From Edaphobacter sp. (lineage in GTDB: Bacteria > Acidobacteriota > Terriglobia > Terriglobales > Acidobacteriaceae): 64,000 nucleotides of DNA. Below, piece by piece: positions 45,874-57,400 of this stretch. The stretch lies in NCBI RefSeq assembly GCF_028283685.1, contig NZ_JAPWKF010000005.1, forward strand, positions 124,001-188,000. Direction: 5' to 3'. Position 1 is the stretch's first letter. The number at the start of each line of letters is the position of its first letter. Below the pieces are notes generated by a model. That model had not been told where the DNA came from and searched no databases. It saw only the letters and a list, made by a program, of their open reading frames with translations. The position numbers were made by a program, and so were the translations under genes.

Positions 45874-46614
45874 TCAACGAATACTGTTCGTTTTAATGAT
45901 CTGACGTGCGACCAGCATACCCTTCAGCACCTCGGCCGCTCGTATGATTTCGTCTAACGAAGCTACATGATTAGCAGGAATCCCTCTGTTTTCCTCTGTA
46001 GATGCAATAGTTTGCAGTTGCGTGGCTCCAACCATGCCACATCCTCCTTTGATGGCATGAGCCTCCCGGCGGTAGGCTGCATCGTCTGCATCGTTTGCGG
46101 CAGCGTTCATCACGGCGACGCGTCGCAGAACGTCGTCAAGGCAGATCGTATACAGCTGCGACAGCTTCTCCCCATTCATCGCTGCCTGCAGTCGGCTGTA
46201 GATCGCTTCGTTAAGTGCCGAGGGCGGTGCTTCATGCGCCGAGTCAATCACGCTGCTCACCGCGGAGCATCTGTTGATCGCATCGGAGAGCGCATCCATG
46301 GTGAACGGCTTCAGGAGAAAATGATCGAAGCCGTCCGTCGCGCCAGGCAGAGGTTCGCTCCCGCTCATGGCCAGCAAGACGCTCGATGGGGACGCCCCTG
46401 TTCGCAGCCGTTGTGCGAGCTCGCAGCTGGGAAGGCCCGGCATCTGCAGGTCGGCCAGCACCACATCCGGAACAAAGCCCTCTCCGACGATCCGCAGCGC
46501 ATCGTCGCCCGATGTTGCTGTCATTGCATGGTAGCCCTCGCGTCCCAGCAACAGGCGGAACAGCTCCCGGCTCATGTCATCATCATCCACCACGAGGATT
46601 GCTAACGGCACCAT
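45874..46614 (-). CDS. Receiver-HPt hybrid signalling protein
   Basis: A 246-residue protein with an N-terminal receiver domain (VVDDDD at residues 8-13, phospho-acceptor D55 in VVLADLQMPG, Lys102 in LLKPF) and a C-terminal histidine phosphotransfer domain with H186 in YRREAHAIKGGCGMVGA. It has no kinase or DNA-binding part, so it is a phosphorelay intermediate. The ATG at 46614 begins VPLAILVVDDDD; the frame is open 86 codons further upstream, where it overlaps the divergent DUF2339 gene and shows no homology. It precedes the LuxR-type regulator by 48 bases. Confidence 0.88.
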   Translation of the reverse strand: MVPLAILVVDDDDMSRELFRLLLGREGYHAMTATSGDDALRIVGEGFVPDVVLADLQMPGLPSCELAQRLRTGASPSSVLLAMSGSEPLPGATDGFDHFLLKPFTMDALSDAINRCSAVSSVIDSAHEAPPSALNEAIYSRLQAAMNGEKLSQLYTICLDDVLRRVAVMNAAANDADDAAYRREAHAIKGGCGMVGATQLQTIASTEENRGIPANHVASLDEIIRAAEVLKGMLVARQIIKTNSIR

Positions 46615-46689
46615 GTGCGCAAAGACTAACAGAGCGGGGCTGCGTGGAAGCCGCTGCAAGGATAAGGCGCACGCAGTACAGTAGACTCC

Positions 46690-48810
46690 ATGGACCCGGA
46701 GGAGATCTCCCGCGAGTTGCAGAGTCATTCTGACGAAGACAGGGTGCTTGCAGAACTGCGTCAGCTGACTGCGCGTGTCGACGACCTGGAGCGCGAACTG
46801 GCGGCCATGCGTACTCCTTCCGGGGCAACTGTTCAGGCAGCTCCTCCACCCCCTCCTGCACCTTCGCCACAAGCCCTCGTGCCACCCGCGACGCCCGCAC
46901 CGACACCTTCATCTGCACTGCGATCCATGGCCGCAGTCGAGGCCCCGCAACGATCGCTGGAAAATCGTCTCGGCGCACAGATCTTCAACCGTATCGGCAT
47001 CGTTGCGCTCCTCTGCGCTGCGACCTTCGGCTTGAAGCTGGCGATCGACAACCAGTGGATCGGCCCGGTCGGCCGCATCCTGATTGGCCTCATTGCCGGT
47101 GCTGGCGTTGTCTTGTGGTCGGAACGGTTCCGGCGGAAGGGATTCGCCGTCTTCTCCTACTCGTTGAAAGCCGTGGGAACCGGTGTCCTCTATCTCTCCC
47201 TGTGGGCGGCCTTCCAGCTCTATCATTTGCTTCCTGCCTCGGCTGTCCTGGTGGGCATGATCCTTGTCACCGCATGGAACGCCTACATGGCGTGGGTGCA
47301 GGATGCAGAGCTATTGGCAGCCTACGCAATCGCCGGTGGCCTGGCGACACCGCTTCTCCTGTCGACTGGCGGAGATCACGAGATCTTCCTCTTCACCTAT
47401 TTGCTGGCCATCGACATAGCTACAGCATTGCTGGTTCGCCTGAAGCCCTGGGCACGGCTGCTCCTGGCTGCGTTTCCGGCGACGGTGCTCTACTTTGTCG
47501 GCTGGTACGCAAAGTTCTACGCCGAGCCTGCCTTCGCGGTAACCACCATCTTTGTGGGACTGTTCTTCGCCGTCTTCGTATGTGTCTCTCTTGGGAACGC
47601 AACTGTTATTGCAATCGAGGCAACGACCTCGCGTCTGCGCAGGCTGGGACATACGACGCGCGAGGTGCTGCTGCCTCTCGGCAATGCAGCGTTTGTTTCA
47701 CTGGCTCTCTACTCCGTCATGCAGGACTCCGAGCGGCACTGGTTCCTTCCCTGGCTGATGCTGGCGATCTCCGCGGCGTACCTGCTGATTACACGACTGC
47801 CCCAGGGGGCCGTACCTGCGGCGATGCACCTCTCCCTTGCGGTCGTCTTTTTGACCATCGCAATTCCTTTGAAGGCCAGCGGCCACTGGGTCACCGTAGC
47901 CTGGCTGATAGAAGGCGTCGCCCTGATCTGGGTCTCCTCGCGCGTCGCGTGCAGCGGTCCCTCCATGGAGCACAGCAACGCTTCGAGTGTTCTGCGCTGG
48001 CTCTCCGCGGCATCGCTGGTACTCGGACTCGGTGCATTGCTGGCCTCGACGTTCTGGTTTGGCCAGGGGATATCGTCCCAGCTCTTCAACCACCACTTCG
48101 CGACGGCCCTGATCGCCGTTGGCGCCTTCGCTGGCGCTGCGTGGATCTGCCTGCGGGCACGAGCAAAGGTTAGTTCTCTCTGGCAGGAGTATTCTCGGTT
48201 CGCCTTCGCCGCCACGGTTGCTATCTGCGCCGTCGCCGTCCTGCTCGTTCTGCGCGAGATCACGGCATCGAGCGTTCAACATCCGGCCTTTGCGAGCGCG
48301 GACTTCGGCATGGCTCTCTTCGGCCTTGCAATCCTGGGTGGCGTCATCGCCTTCTCTATCCGCATGGCGCTGCGCGATGAGTCGACCCTGTTGTGGGCTC
48401 AGCTCACGGCAGCAGCGGTCGTTACCATCAACCTGATGGCGCTGCTGACCGGAGTGCGCGAGATCCGTTCCCTCTGGCCTGTTGCTACTGCAGGCTCCGA
48501 TGTCGAGTTGCAGCGTGGGCTCGCCGTCTCCGCGTTTCTTATGCTGTATGGAGCAGCGCTGCTGACGATTGGGTTCTGGAAGCGTTCCTCCTTCATCCGC
48601 TGGCAGGCGCTTGGGCTGCTTGTCTTCTCCATCGCGAAGACATTCCTCTATGACATGCGGAGCCTCAGCCAGGGATATCGTTTTGCCAGCCTGCTTGGGC
48701 TTGGCGCACTGCTGATGGCGATCAGCTTCGCTTACCAGAAAGACTGGCTGGCCCTGCGTAATCCGCAATCGCCCACGGGGAGCGATGCGAAGCAAGGTGC
48801 AGAGCAATGA
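46690..48810 (+). CDS. DUF2339 polytopic membrane protein
   Basis: A 706-residue protein: a short coiled coil (DRVLAELRQLTARVDDLERE), a Pro/Ala-rich linker, then about 20 membrane helices beginning NRLGAQIFNRIGIVALLCAA, the typical DUF2339 entry motif, with LLAAYAIAGGLATPLLLSTG further on. The function of the family is unknown; many members pair with DUF3999, as here. Its stop overlaps the DUF3999 start by 4 bases, so they are coupled. It is divergent from the REC-HPt gene (75 bases between starts). Confidence 0.87.
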   Translation: MDPEEISRELQSHSDEDRVLAELRQLTARVDDLERELAAMRTPSGATVQAAPPPPPAPSPQALVPPATPAPTPSSALRSMAAVEAPQRSLENRLGAQIFNRIGIVALLCAATFGLKLAIDNQWIGPVGRILIGLIAGAGVVLWSERFRRKGFAVFSYSLKAVGTGVLYLSLWAAFQLYHLLPASAVLVGMILVTAWNAYMAWVQDAELLAAYAIAGGLATPLLLSTGGDHEIFLFTYLLAIDIATALLVRLKPWARLLLAAFPATVLYFVGWYAKFYAEPAFAVTTIFVGLFFAVFVCVSLGNATVIAIEATTSRLRRLGHTTREVLLPLGNAAFVSLALYSVMQDSERHWFLPWLMLAISAAYLLITRLPQGAVPAAMHLSLAVVFLTIAIPLKASGHWVTVAWLIEGVALIWVSSRVACSGPSMEHSNASSVLRWLSAASLVLGLGALLASTFWFGQGISSQLFNHHFATALIAVGAFAGAAWICLRARAKVSSLWQEYSRFAFAATVAICAVAVLLVLREITASSVQHPAFASADFGMALFGLAILGGVIAFSIRMALRDESTLLWAQLTAAAVVTINLMALLTGVREIRSLWPVATAGSDVELQRGLAVSAFLMLYGAALLTIGFWKRSSFIRWQALGLLVFSIAKTFLYDMRSLSQGYRFASLLGLGALLMAISFAYQKDWLALRNPQSPTGSDAKQGAEQ

Positions 48811-50099
48811 GATACCTCCTGCTCCTGGGGCTTCTTGCAGGGCCGATGGGCACAGGCCTTGCGCAGACCGCACAGCCTCCATTGCAATTCTTTGGCTACC
48901 AGAGATCGGTCGTTCCCGTGGCTGCCGGTCCCAACTGCGCCGTGATCGACGCGGGAGTTTTTGCCCACGCTGGAGTATCGCTCAAAGATCTGCGGCTCTA
49001 TCCACGCACCGCCAAAGCGCGTGATCTGCCTTATGCCATCACTCTCAGCGAACCGGAGCAGCCCGATACCGATCCCGCGGGTGTGCTCAACCTGGGGATG
49101 AGAGACGGAAGAATCGTCTTCGATCTCGCCATGCCGTCACGGCCTTATACCAGCGTCATGCTTGACCTGGCCGGGCGCGATTTCATCGCAACGGCCACCG
49201 TTACCGGAGTCGAATCTCCCGGGGGGAAAGAGGGTACGCGTCTCGGCGACTTTACGCTCTTCGATCTCAGCTCGCAGCATCTCTCGCGCAGTACAACCCT
49301 CGCGCTCGAAGAGTCGAGCTTTCCCTATCTGCATGTGGAACTGAACACGGTAGCTGCTCCGGGTGCTCCGGATACCCGCTTTCTGCCGCAGATGGTGCTC
49401 GGTGCCCGCGTTCCTCCCAGCCGCGAGGCGCAGTCGATCTACTCCCTGGCCGTACAGTCCAGCAACATCGTTCAGGGCGATCGAAAGACGGTAATCCACC
49501 TTCGTCTGCCCGAGCGCGTTCCCGTCGAACGGGTCAGCTTTGTGCTCGAGTCTGATTTCCACGGCAACTTCAGCCGCGACGTCACCATCACGGATCATCC
49601 CGTGGGCACACAGGTTAACACCGGCGAATTCATCGACGGTAATATCTTCCACGTCGAGATGACGCAGGCCGGCCGACAGATCCGTCAGCAGCGGCTTAGT
49701 ATCCCTGCCACGCTGGGTTCGAACCTGCAGACCGACGCTGAGGTCGAAGTGACGATCAAGAACGGCGACGACAGCCCATTGCCAGTGCAGGCTGTTCGCC
49801 TGGAGATGCGCGAGCGCCGCCTGTGTTTTCAGGCTGCGTCCGATGCACCGCTGACGCTGTTCTACGGCGACTCCGCGCTGCAGGCGCCGCAATATGACTT
49901 CGCGCGGACGTTCTCTCCCATGTCCAGAATGTTGATCGCGCGTGTTGGGCCGGAGCAGAAGAATCCTGCCTACACGCCGCGCCCCGACACGCGTGCCGCA
50001 ACCGAGCGCCACCCCGAACTGGTGTGGATCGTCTTTCTCGCCGTCGTCTGCCTGCTCGCGCTGATCGCCCTTCGCTCTTCGCGGCATGTGCCGCGCTAG
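48807..50099 (+). CDS. DUF3999 exported membrane-anchored protein
   Basis: A 430-residue protein with a signal peptide (RYLLLLGLLAGPMGTGLAQ), a large beta-rich periplasmic region (e.g. LKDLRLYPRTAKARDLPYAI; RVSFVLESDFHGNFSRDVTI; ISIPATLG-like strands) and one C-terminal membrane helix (LVWIVFLAVVCLLALIALR). It matches DUF3999, which regularly accompanies DUF2339. The coupled gene start (ATGA) implies a complex with the upstream membrane protein. Function unknown. Convergent with ftsK, stops 9 bases apart. Confidence 0.83.
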   Translation: MRYLLLLGLLAGPMGTGLAQTAQPPLQFFGYQRSVVPVAAGPNCAVIDAGVFAHAGVSLKDLRLYPRTAKARDLPYAITLSEPEQPDTDPAGVLNLGMRDGRIVFDLAMPSRPYTSVMLDLAGRDFIATATVTGVESPGGKEGTRLGDFTLFDLSSQHLSRSTTLALEESSFPYLHVELNTVAAPGAPDTRFLPQMVLGARVPPSREAQSIYSLAVQSSNIVQGDRKTVIHLRLPERVPVERVSFVLESDFHGNFSRDVTITDHPVGTQVNTGEFIDGNIFHVEMTQAGRQIRQQRLSIPATLGSNLQTDAEVEVTIKNGDDSPLPVQAVRLEMRERRLCFQAASDAPLTLFYGDSALQAPQYDFARTFSPMSRMLIARVGPEQKNPAYTPRPDTRAATERHPELVWIVFLAVVCLLALIALRSSRHVPR

Positions 50100-50108
50100 G
50101 CCCTAGGC

Positions 50109-52757
<2,649 letters not shown>

Positions 52758-53150
52758 CGGGGGTTCGCGCAGCCTCTCTCACGCACGGGCGGCTAGACCT
52801 TTGTGCCGGCTGGCCGTGCGATCGCCACCAAGGCTGGAAACCACCAGAGCATCTCCGATTATCAGCCACCGCGCCGGGCCGAATGCGAAGCAAAATCGAA
52901 AATCTCCGCTGCAGGTACCCGAATACAAACCCGTGGCCGGAACGGGCATCTACGTATGCAGACATCCCGTCGGCTGGGCATAGCCGGCGGCCCTTAGTAT
53001 CCGGTTGGCAGGGGAGCGGGATTTTCGCGATTTCTCCTGCTTGCCGCCGGCGAAGGTGAATCGCTGACAGCCGGCGGACCCTGCCTCATCCGGTCCAGTT
53101 TTATTTAGCTCATTATTTAGCTCATCAGATGTTAGAGAGGTGAGGTACCG
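52758..53150. other. Divergent intergenic region, ftsK and DUF2383 genes
   Basis: No gene is supported in these 393 bases. A perfect tandem repeat of TATTTAGCTCAT occurs at 53102-53125, shortly before the DUF2383 start, and an AT-rich stretch surrounds it. GAGAGGTGAGG just upstream of 53151 is the ribosome-binding site. Confidence 0.5.
53102..53125. repeat. Perfect 12-base tandem repeat upstream of the DUF2383 gene
   Basis: Two adjacent copies of TATTTAGCTCAT, 25 bases before the start codon; they could be two binding sites for one regulator. Confidence 0.6.
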
Positions 53151-53615
53151 ATGCCGACAGACCACGCCAAGCGGAATGAGATGACACGCGTACTGAACTC
53201 TCTGATCAGCGTTCTCCTCGACAGCCAGAAGGGATTTGCCGAGATTGGCGATCATCTGACCGATTCGTCCCTGAAACAGTTTTTTCTTACCGAGTCGCTG
53301 ACACGCGCAGGTTTTCGGGGCGTGCTGGAAGAGGTGCTGCATCAGAATGGCGTGCATGATCTTCACGAGAGCGGCACTGCTTTAGGCGCTCTCCACCGCG
53401 CATGGGGTGACCTGAAAGCTCGCTTCGGTGCAGGCGATCACGCTCTGCTCGAAACGGCGCAGCAAGGCGAGGTCGAAGCCTCGGACGCTTACCGGGATGC
53501 GCTCGATCAGGACCTGCCCCTTCCCGTTCGCCAGACCCTGGCCGGGCAGATGGAGCACGTCCTTGAGTCGCACGACTATATCCGCGACCATCGCAATGCA
53601 CTGGCCGCAGGCTGA
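53151..53615 (+). CDS. DUF2383 (PA2169-type) four-helix bundle protein
   Basis: A 154-residue, mostly helical, acidic protein: LNSLISVLLDSQKGFAEIGD, SSLKQFFLTESLTRAGFRGV, the gap ALGALHRAWGDLKARFG, and GEVEASDAYRDALDQDLP with LAGQMEHVLESHDYIRDHRN. The spacing of Glu and His residues resembles ferritin-like bundles in the DUF2383/PA2169 family. These are often stress induced and of unknown function. Convergent with the ntrX-like gene. Confidence 0.85.
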   Translation: MPTDHAKRNEMTRVLNSLISVLLDSQKGFAEIGDHLTDSSLKQFFLTESLTRAGFRGVLEEVLHQNGVHDLHESGTALGALHRAWGDLKARFGAGDHALLETAQQGEVEASDAYRDALDQDLPLPVRQTLAGQMEHVLESHDYIRDHRNALAAG

Positions 53616-53630
53616 CAATCTCCTGCTGAA

Positions 53631-55010
53631 CTACTCTTTGATACTGACGCCCAGTGCCTTCATCTTGCGATAGAGGTGGCTGCGTTCGAGGCCAAGACCC
53701 TCCGCGGCGCGGCTGACGTTTCCGTGAAACTCATCCAGCTTCTTGAGGATGAAGTCACGCTCGTAGGCTTCCCGTGCTTCGACTAAGCTCGAAAACTCCT
53801 CACCGCGCGTGCTGATTCTGCCTGACTCCGTAAGCTTTGGCCCGCGATAAACCAGCATGGGCAGATGCTTCTTCTCGATGCGCTGCACCTTCGGATTCAG
53901 GATCAGCACTCGCTCGACCAGGTTGCGCAGTTCACGTACATTGCCCGGCCAGTGATACTGGCGCAGCGTCGTGAGTGCGTCGGTGCTGATCTCTACATGC
54001 GGGCGGCCATACTGCTGCCCAAATTCCTCGAGAAACTCCTTCACCAGCAGAGGAATATCTTCCTTCCGGTCGCGCAGCGGCGGAACGAAAAACGGAATAA
54101 CGTTCAGGCGATAGAAGAGGTCCTCGCGAAAATTACCGCGGACGATCTCCTCTTCAAGGTCCTTGTTGGTGGCCGCAATCACGCGCACATCGACGTGCAC
54201 GGGATGCGTCGCGCCCACTGGCAGAAATCGCTGCTCATCGAGCGTGCGCAGCACCTTGGCCTGCGTCTTAAGGCTCATGTCGCCGACCTCATCCAGAAAG
54301 AGCGTGCCGCCGTCGGCGCGTTCGAAGGTGCCGCGCTTCTCCGGCGGTCCGCCGGGCACGGCCCCGTGCCGGTAGCCGAAGAGTTCGCTCTCGATATAGT
54401 CCTCAGGGATGGCCGCACAGTTCAGCTCGACGAAGGGACGCTCCTTGCGCAGCGAGGCGGCATGCATGGCGCGACCGATCAGCTCCTTGCCGGTACCACT
54501 CTCGCCAAAGATCAGCACGCGCCCGTTGGTCGGCGCCATCAGGCCAATCTGTTGCCGCAGCGCCTTCATCGCGACGCTCTGGCCGGTGACATTGTTGCGT
54601 GCGGCCAGCTGGCGAACGAACTCCGCGTTGTCCTCACGCATCTGCCGAGCCTGCATCGCATTCTTGATAACGATCAGTGTGCGCTCAAGTGAGAGCGGCT
54701 TTTCAAGAAAGTCGTAGGCACCCAGCTTTGTAGCGCGCACTGCAGACTCAATTGTGCCGTGGCCGCTGATGATGACGACCTCCGGCGCGTTATGCTGCTC
54801 GATACGCCGGATCTCTCCAAGCGTCTCCAGGCCGTCGCGATCGGGCAGCCAGATGTCGAGCAGCACGACGTCGTAGTTGACGTCATGAATCAGCTCCAGC
54901 GCTTCGGTCGCCGTCGCGCTGGTTGTAACCTGGTAGCCCTCATCGCGCAGAATGCTCTCCAGCGTCTCGCGAATCTCGGCCTCATCGTCAACGACCAGAA
55001 CGTGGTTCAC
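53631..55010 (-). CDS. NtrX-like AAA+ response regulator with degenerate sigma-54 loop
   Basis: A 459-residue NtrC-family regulator: receiver domain (VVDDEAEIRETL, phospho-acceptor D52, Lys104 in FLEKPLSLE), AAA+ domain (Walker A GESGTGKE at 169-176, Walker B GTLFLDEVGDM, sensor region HWPGNVRELRNLVERV-type) and a C-terminal Fis-type helix-turn-helix (NVSRAAEGLGLERSHLYRKM). The L1 loop that contacts sigma-54, GAFTGA in activators, reads GAVPGG at 216-221, so canonical sigma-54 activation is doubtful. The start overlaps the stop of the kinase gene by 4 bases (ATGA), placing them in one operon. Confidence 0.92.
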   Translation of the reverse strand: MNHVLVVDDEAEIRETLESILRDEGYQVTTSATATEALELIHDVNYDVVLLDIWLPDRDGLETLGEIRRIEQHNAPEVVIISGHGTIESAVRATKLGAYDFLEKPLSLERTLIVIKNAMQARQMREDNAEFVRQLAARNNVTGQSVAMKALRQQIGLMAPTNGRVLIFGESGTGKELIGRAMHAASLRKERPFVELNCAAIPEDYIESELFGYRHGAVPGGPPEKRGTFERADGGTLFLDEVGDMSLKTQAKVLRTLDEQRFLPVGATHPVHVDVRVIAATNKDLEEEIVRGNFREDLFYRLNVIPFFVPPLRDRKEDIPLLVKEFLEEFGQQYGRPHVEISTDALTTLRQYHWPGNVRELRNLVERVLILNPKVQRIEKKHLPMLVYRGPKLTESGRISTRGEEFSSLVEAREAYERDFILKKLDEFHGNVSRAAEGLGLERSHLYRKMKALGVSIKE

Positions 55011-57367
55011 GCCGTCATTCTCCCCGTGCTGATATCGGTGGTTTGTTCCGGTTCTGCTTCAACAGCGGTGCGCAGCTCAATAATGAACTTCGCTCCGGCG
55101 GGCGTATTCTTCTCGGCGCGGATCGTGCCCTGGTGTTCCTGGATAATCTTGCCGGCGATTGCCAGCCCGAGGCCGGTGCCGCGCTGCTTCGTCGAGAAAT
55201 AGGGAAGGAACAGGCGTTCGCGCATCTCGTCGGTAAGTCCTGATCCGGTGTCGGCGATCGTCAACTCCACCATGCCATTCTCAAGCAGGCAGGTTGTGAT
55301 CCTCAACTCGCGCAGCAGGCTGGACTGCATGGCCTCAGCCGCATTGTCGATCAAATTGCTCAGCGCGCGCTTCAGCGCCTCGGGATCGGCCATGATGAGA
55401 GGCAGGTTGTTCTCCATGCGCCGCACCAGCTTGATGGACTGCATCCTGCCAGCAAAGAGAGCGAGCGAGTTCTCCACGATGGTGTTCAAATCGGCAGGTC
55501 GTGGCTGCGCCGTAGGAAACTCGGCCAGCGCGGAGAACTGGTCGACCAGAGAACGCATGCTCTCCACCGAACTGGAGATGACTTCACTGGAGCGGCGGAT
55601 GACGCCGGGTGACGGTGATTCAATCGCGTGCGCCTCCAGAGCGGCACCGAGCCGGTCAATGTGGCGGCGGATCTGTTCAGCGCTGAGGCTGATTGGCGTC
55701 AGCGGATTCTTGATCTCGTGTGCCACGCGTCGCGCGACCTCTTTCCACGCGGACTGTTTCTGCGCACGCAGCAATTCGGTGGCATTTTCCAGCACGATGA
55801 CATACCCATGATGCTCCCGCTTCGAGCGATCGTTGCCGGAAAGGGTCTCCAGCAGGGCAACGGTAACCAGCAGGTTCAGGGTCTCCTGGAAACGGTTGCT
55901 GGACGAGGAGAGTTCGACCTCGCCCGCTGCCGAACCCATCCGATGGCTGCGTTTGATCAGCCGGTCGAGCACCTCCAGCACCTCGACAGGGAAGACCTCC
56001 TCGATGGTGCGGCCCAGGAAGGGGCTCTGTCCGCCGGGGTCCATCATCTCGCTCAAGGCGCGGTTGGCAAGGATGATTCTGCGTTTGGGATCGAGCGTGG
56101 CAACGCCGTTCGGAATGGTCTCGAGCATCGTCTCGAGCTCGCCGCGTCGGGCCTCCAGGGTCGCATTCGCCGCGCTCAGCTGGATCGTCGATTCCTCCAC
56201 AGCATGGCGACTGCCCTCCAGATCCGCAGCCATGCGATTGAAGCTGCGCACCAGGTCGCCCATCTCCTCGGTCGAGCCCTCCTGTACGCGTCGCGCATAA
56301 TCTCCCGCTGCGACCGCCTCCATAGCCTCGGCCAATGATTCCATCGGCCTGGTGATCTGTTTGGACATGTGCAGGGCCAGCCAGGTCGCGGCGAACGTCG
56401 CGAGGCCGGTCATCATCAACAACAGCATCATGTACAAATTGCGGATCTGCCGGCGCTCACGGAAGAGCGTCCAGTAGTTCTCTGCGCGTAGTCCCAGGTC
56501 ACGCATCGTCGCGGCCATGCCGTAGGGCATCGGCAGGGCGACGACCACGGTCAGTCCATGCTTGGTCGTGGCGGCGCCCAGTGCGTAATCGTTCTTGTCC
56601 AGCGAGAGCACGGGCTCGTCGGTGCGCTGCGCGGCTGTCAGCATGGCATCGTCGGTTGCGGCCGGCTGAGGGCCGCCCTCGCCGGCGGAGAGCCAGGAGC
56701 GGACCTCTGCCGGCGCGCCGGTCTGCTTGGGCATCTGGAACTCGCTGACGATCCGCCGGTTTTGATAGACGATGGCGAAGCCGTTCTGCAGGGTGATCTC
56801 GTGCTGATGCAGCACGTGCCCGATGGCCTCGATGTCTGGCTTGATCGTGCTGCTCGGGGGCGCCGTGTCATCCGGTTCAGGCTCAGGCAGAGTGGCAGCG
56901 ATGGACATTGCCTCGGCGCGCGCGTTGGCGGCCGTATAGCGTGAGAGCTCCTGGGCGATCTGATCGCTGTCGTCGCGCATCTCCGTCACTGGCTGCGAGA
57001 ACCAGCGATCGACGGCGCGATTCATCAGCCCATAGCTGAAGAAGAACATGAAGGCGATCGGCACCATCGAGACCAGCACCGCACCCGTCAGCATGCGGGT
57101 CCGCAGCCGTGAACCCAGAACACGGCTGCGCTGGTCTGCATAGAGCTTCAAAACATTGCGGACCAGCAGCACCAGCACCGAGACGAACAGCAGAAACGCC
57201 ACCGCGGACAGGCCGGTAAAGACGAAGGTCTGCTCCGTCGTCTCTGGATTGAGGAAGCTGACCTCGCGGTTGAACGCGTTCAACGCAATCAGCGCCGTCA
57301 GCAGCAGCAGCAGGCAGACGCCGAGCACGATGGTCAGGATCTTTCGCCGGTTCGCCGTCGTTGGCAT
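55007..57367 (-). CDS. NtrY-like membrane sensor histidine kinase
   Basis: A 786-residue kinase. Three to four N-terminal membrane helices, a periplasmic or loop region of about 250 residues, then a membrane helix (MMLLLMMTGLATFAATWLAL), a HAMP domain (QITRPMESLAEAMEAVAAGD), a PAS domain (LETMLETIPNGVATLDPKRR), the HisKA box WKEVARRVAHEIKNPLTPIS and the ATPase domain with NLIDNAAEAM, ADTGSGL and GTGLGLAIAGKI. The block AWKEVARRVAHEIKNPLTPI is characteristic of NtrY. The ATG at 57367 follows GGAGG by six bases; the frame is open seven codons more from a TTG. It is the partner of the adjacent NtrX-like regulator. Confidence 0.92.
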   Translation of the reverse strand: MPTTANRRKILTIVLGVCLLLLLTALIALNAFNREVSFLNPETTEQTFVFTGLSAVAFLLFVSVLVLLVRNVLKLYADQRSRVLGSRLRTRMLTGAVLVSMVPIAFMFFFSYGLMNRAVDRWFSQPVTEMRDDSDQIAQELSRYTAANARAEAMSIAATLPEPEPDDTAPPSSTIKPDIEAIGHVLHQHEITLQNGFAIVYQNRRIVSEFQMPKQTGAPAEVRSWLSAGEGGPQPAATDDAMLTAAQRTDEPVLSLDKNDYALGAATTKHGLTVVVALPMPYGMAATMRDLGLRAENYWTLFRERRQIRNLYMMLLLMMTGLATFAATWLALHMSKQITRPMESLAEAMEAVAAGDYARRVQEGSTEEMGDLVRSFNRMAADLEGSRHAVEESTIQLSAANATLEARRGELETMLETIPNGVATLDPKRRIILANRALSEMMDPGGQSPFLGRTIEEVFPVEVLEVLDRLIKRSHRMGSAAGEVELSSSSNRFQETLNLLVTVALLETLSGNDRSKREHHGYVIVLENATELLRAQKQSAWKEVARRVAHEIKNPLTPISLSAEQIRRHIDRLGAALEAHAIESPSPGVIRRSSEVISSSVESMRSLVDQFSALAEFPTAQPRPADLNTIVENSLALFAGRMQSIKLVRRMENNLPLIMADPEALKRALSNLIDNAAEAMQSSLLRELRITTCLLENGMVELTIADTGSGLTDEMRERLFLPYFSTKQRGTGLGLAIAGKIIQEHQGTIRAEKNTPAGAKFIIELRTAVEAEPEQTTDISTGRMTA

Positions 57368-57400
57368 CGACGCCCTCCTGTCGTTCAAGCCGTGCGCCGA

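Noticed and set aside
47698..48882. Minus-strand open frame opposite DUF2339
   Set aside because: Its low-complexity charged product is complementary to the hydrophobic helices of the DUF2339 protein.
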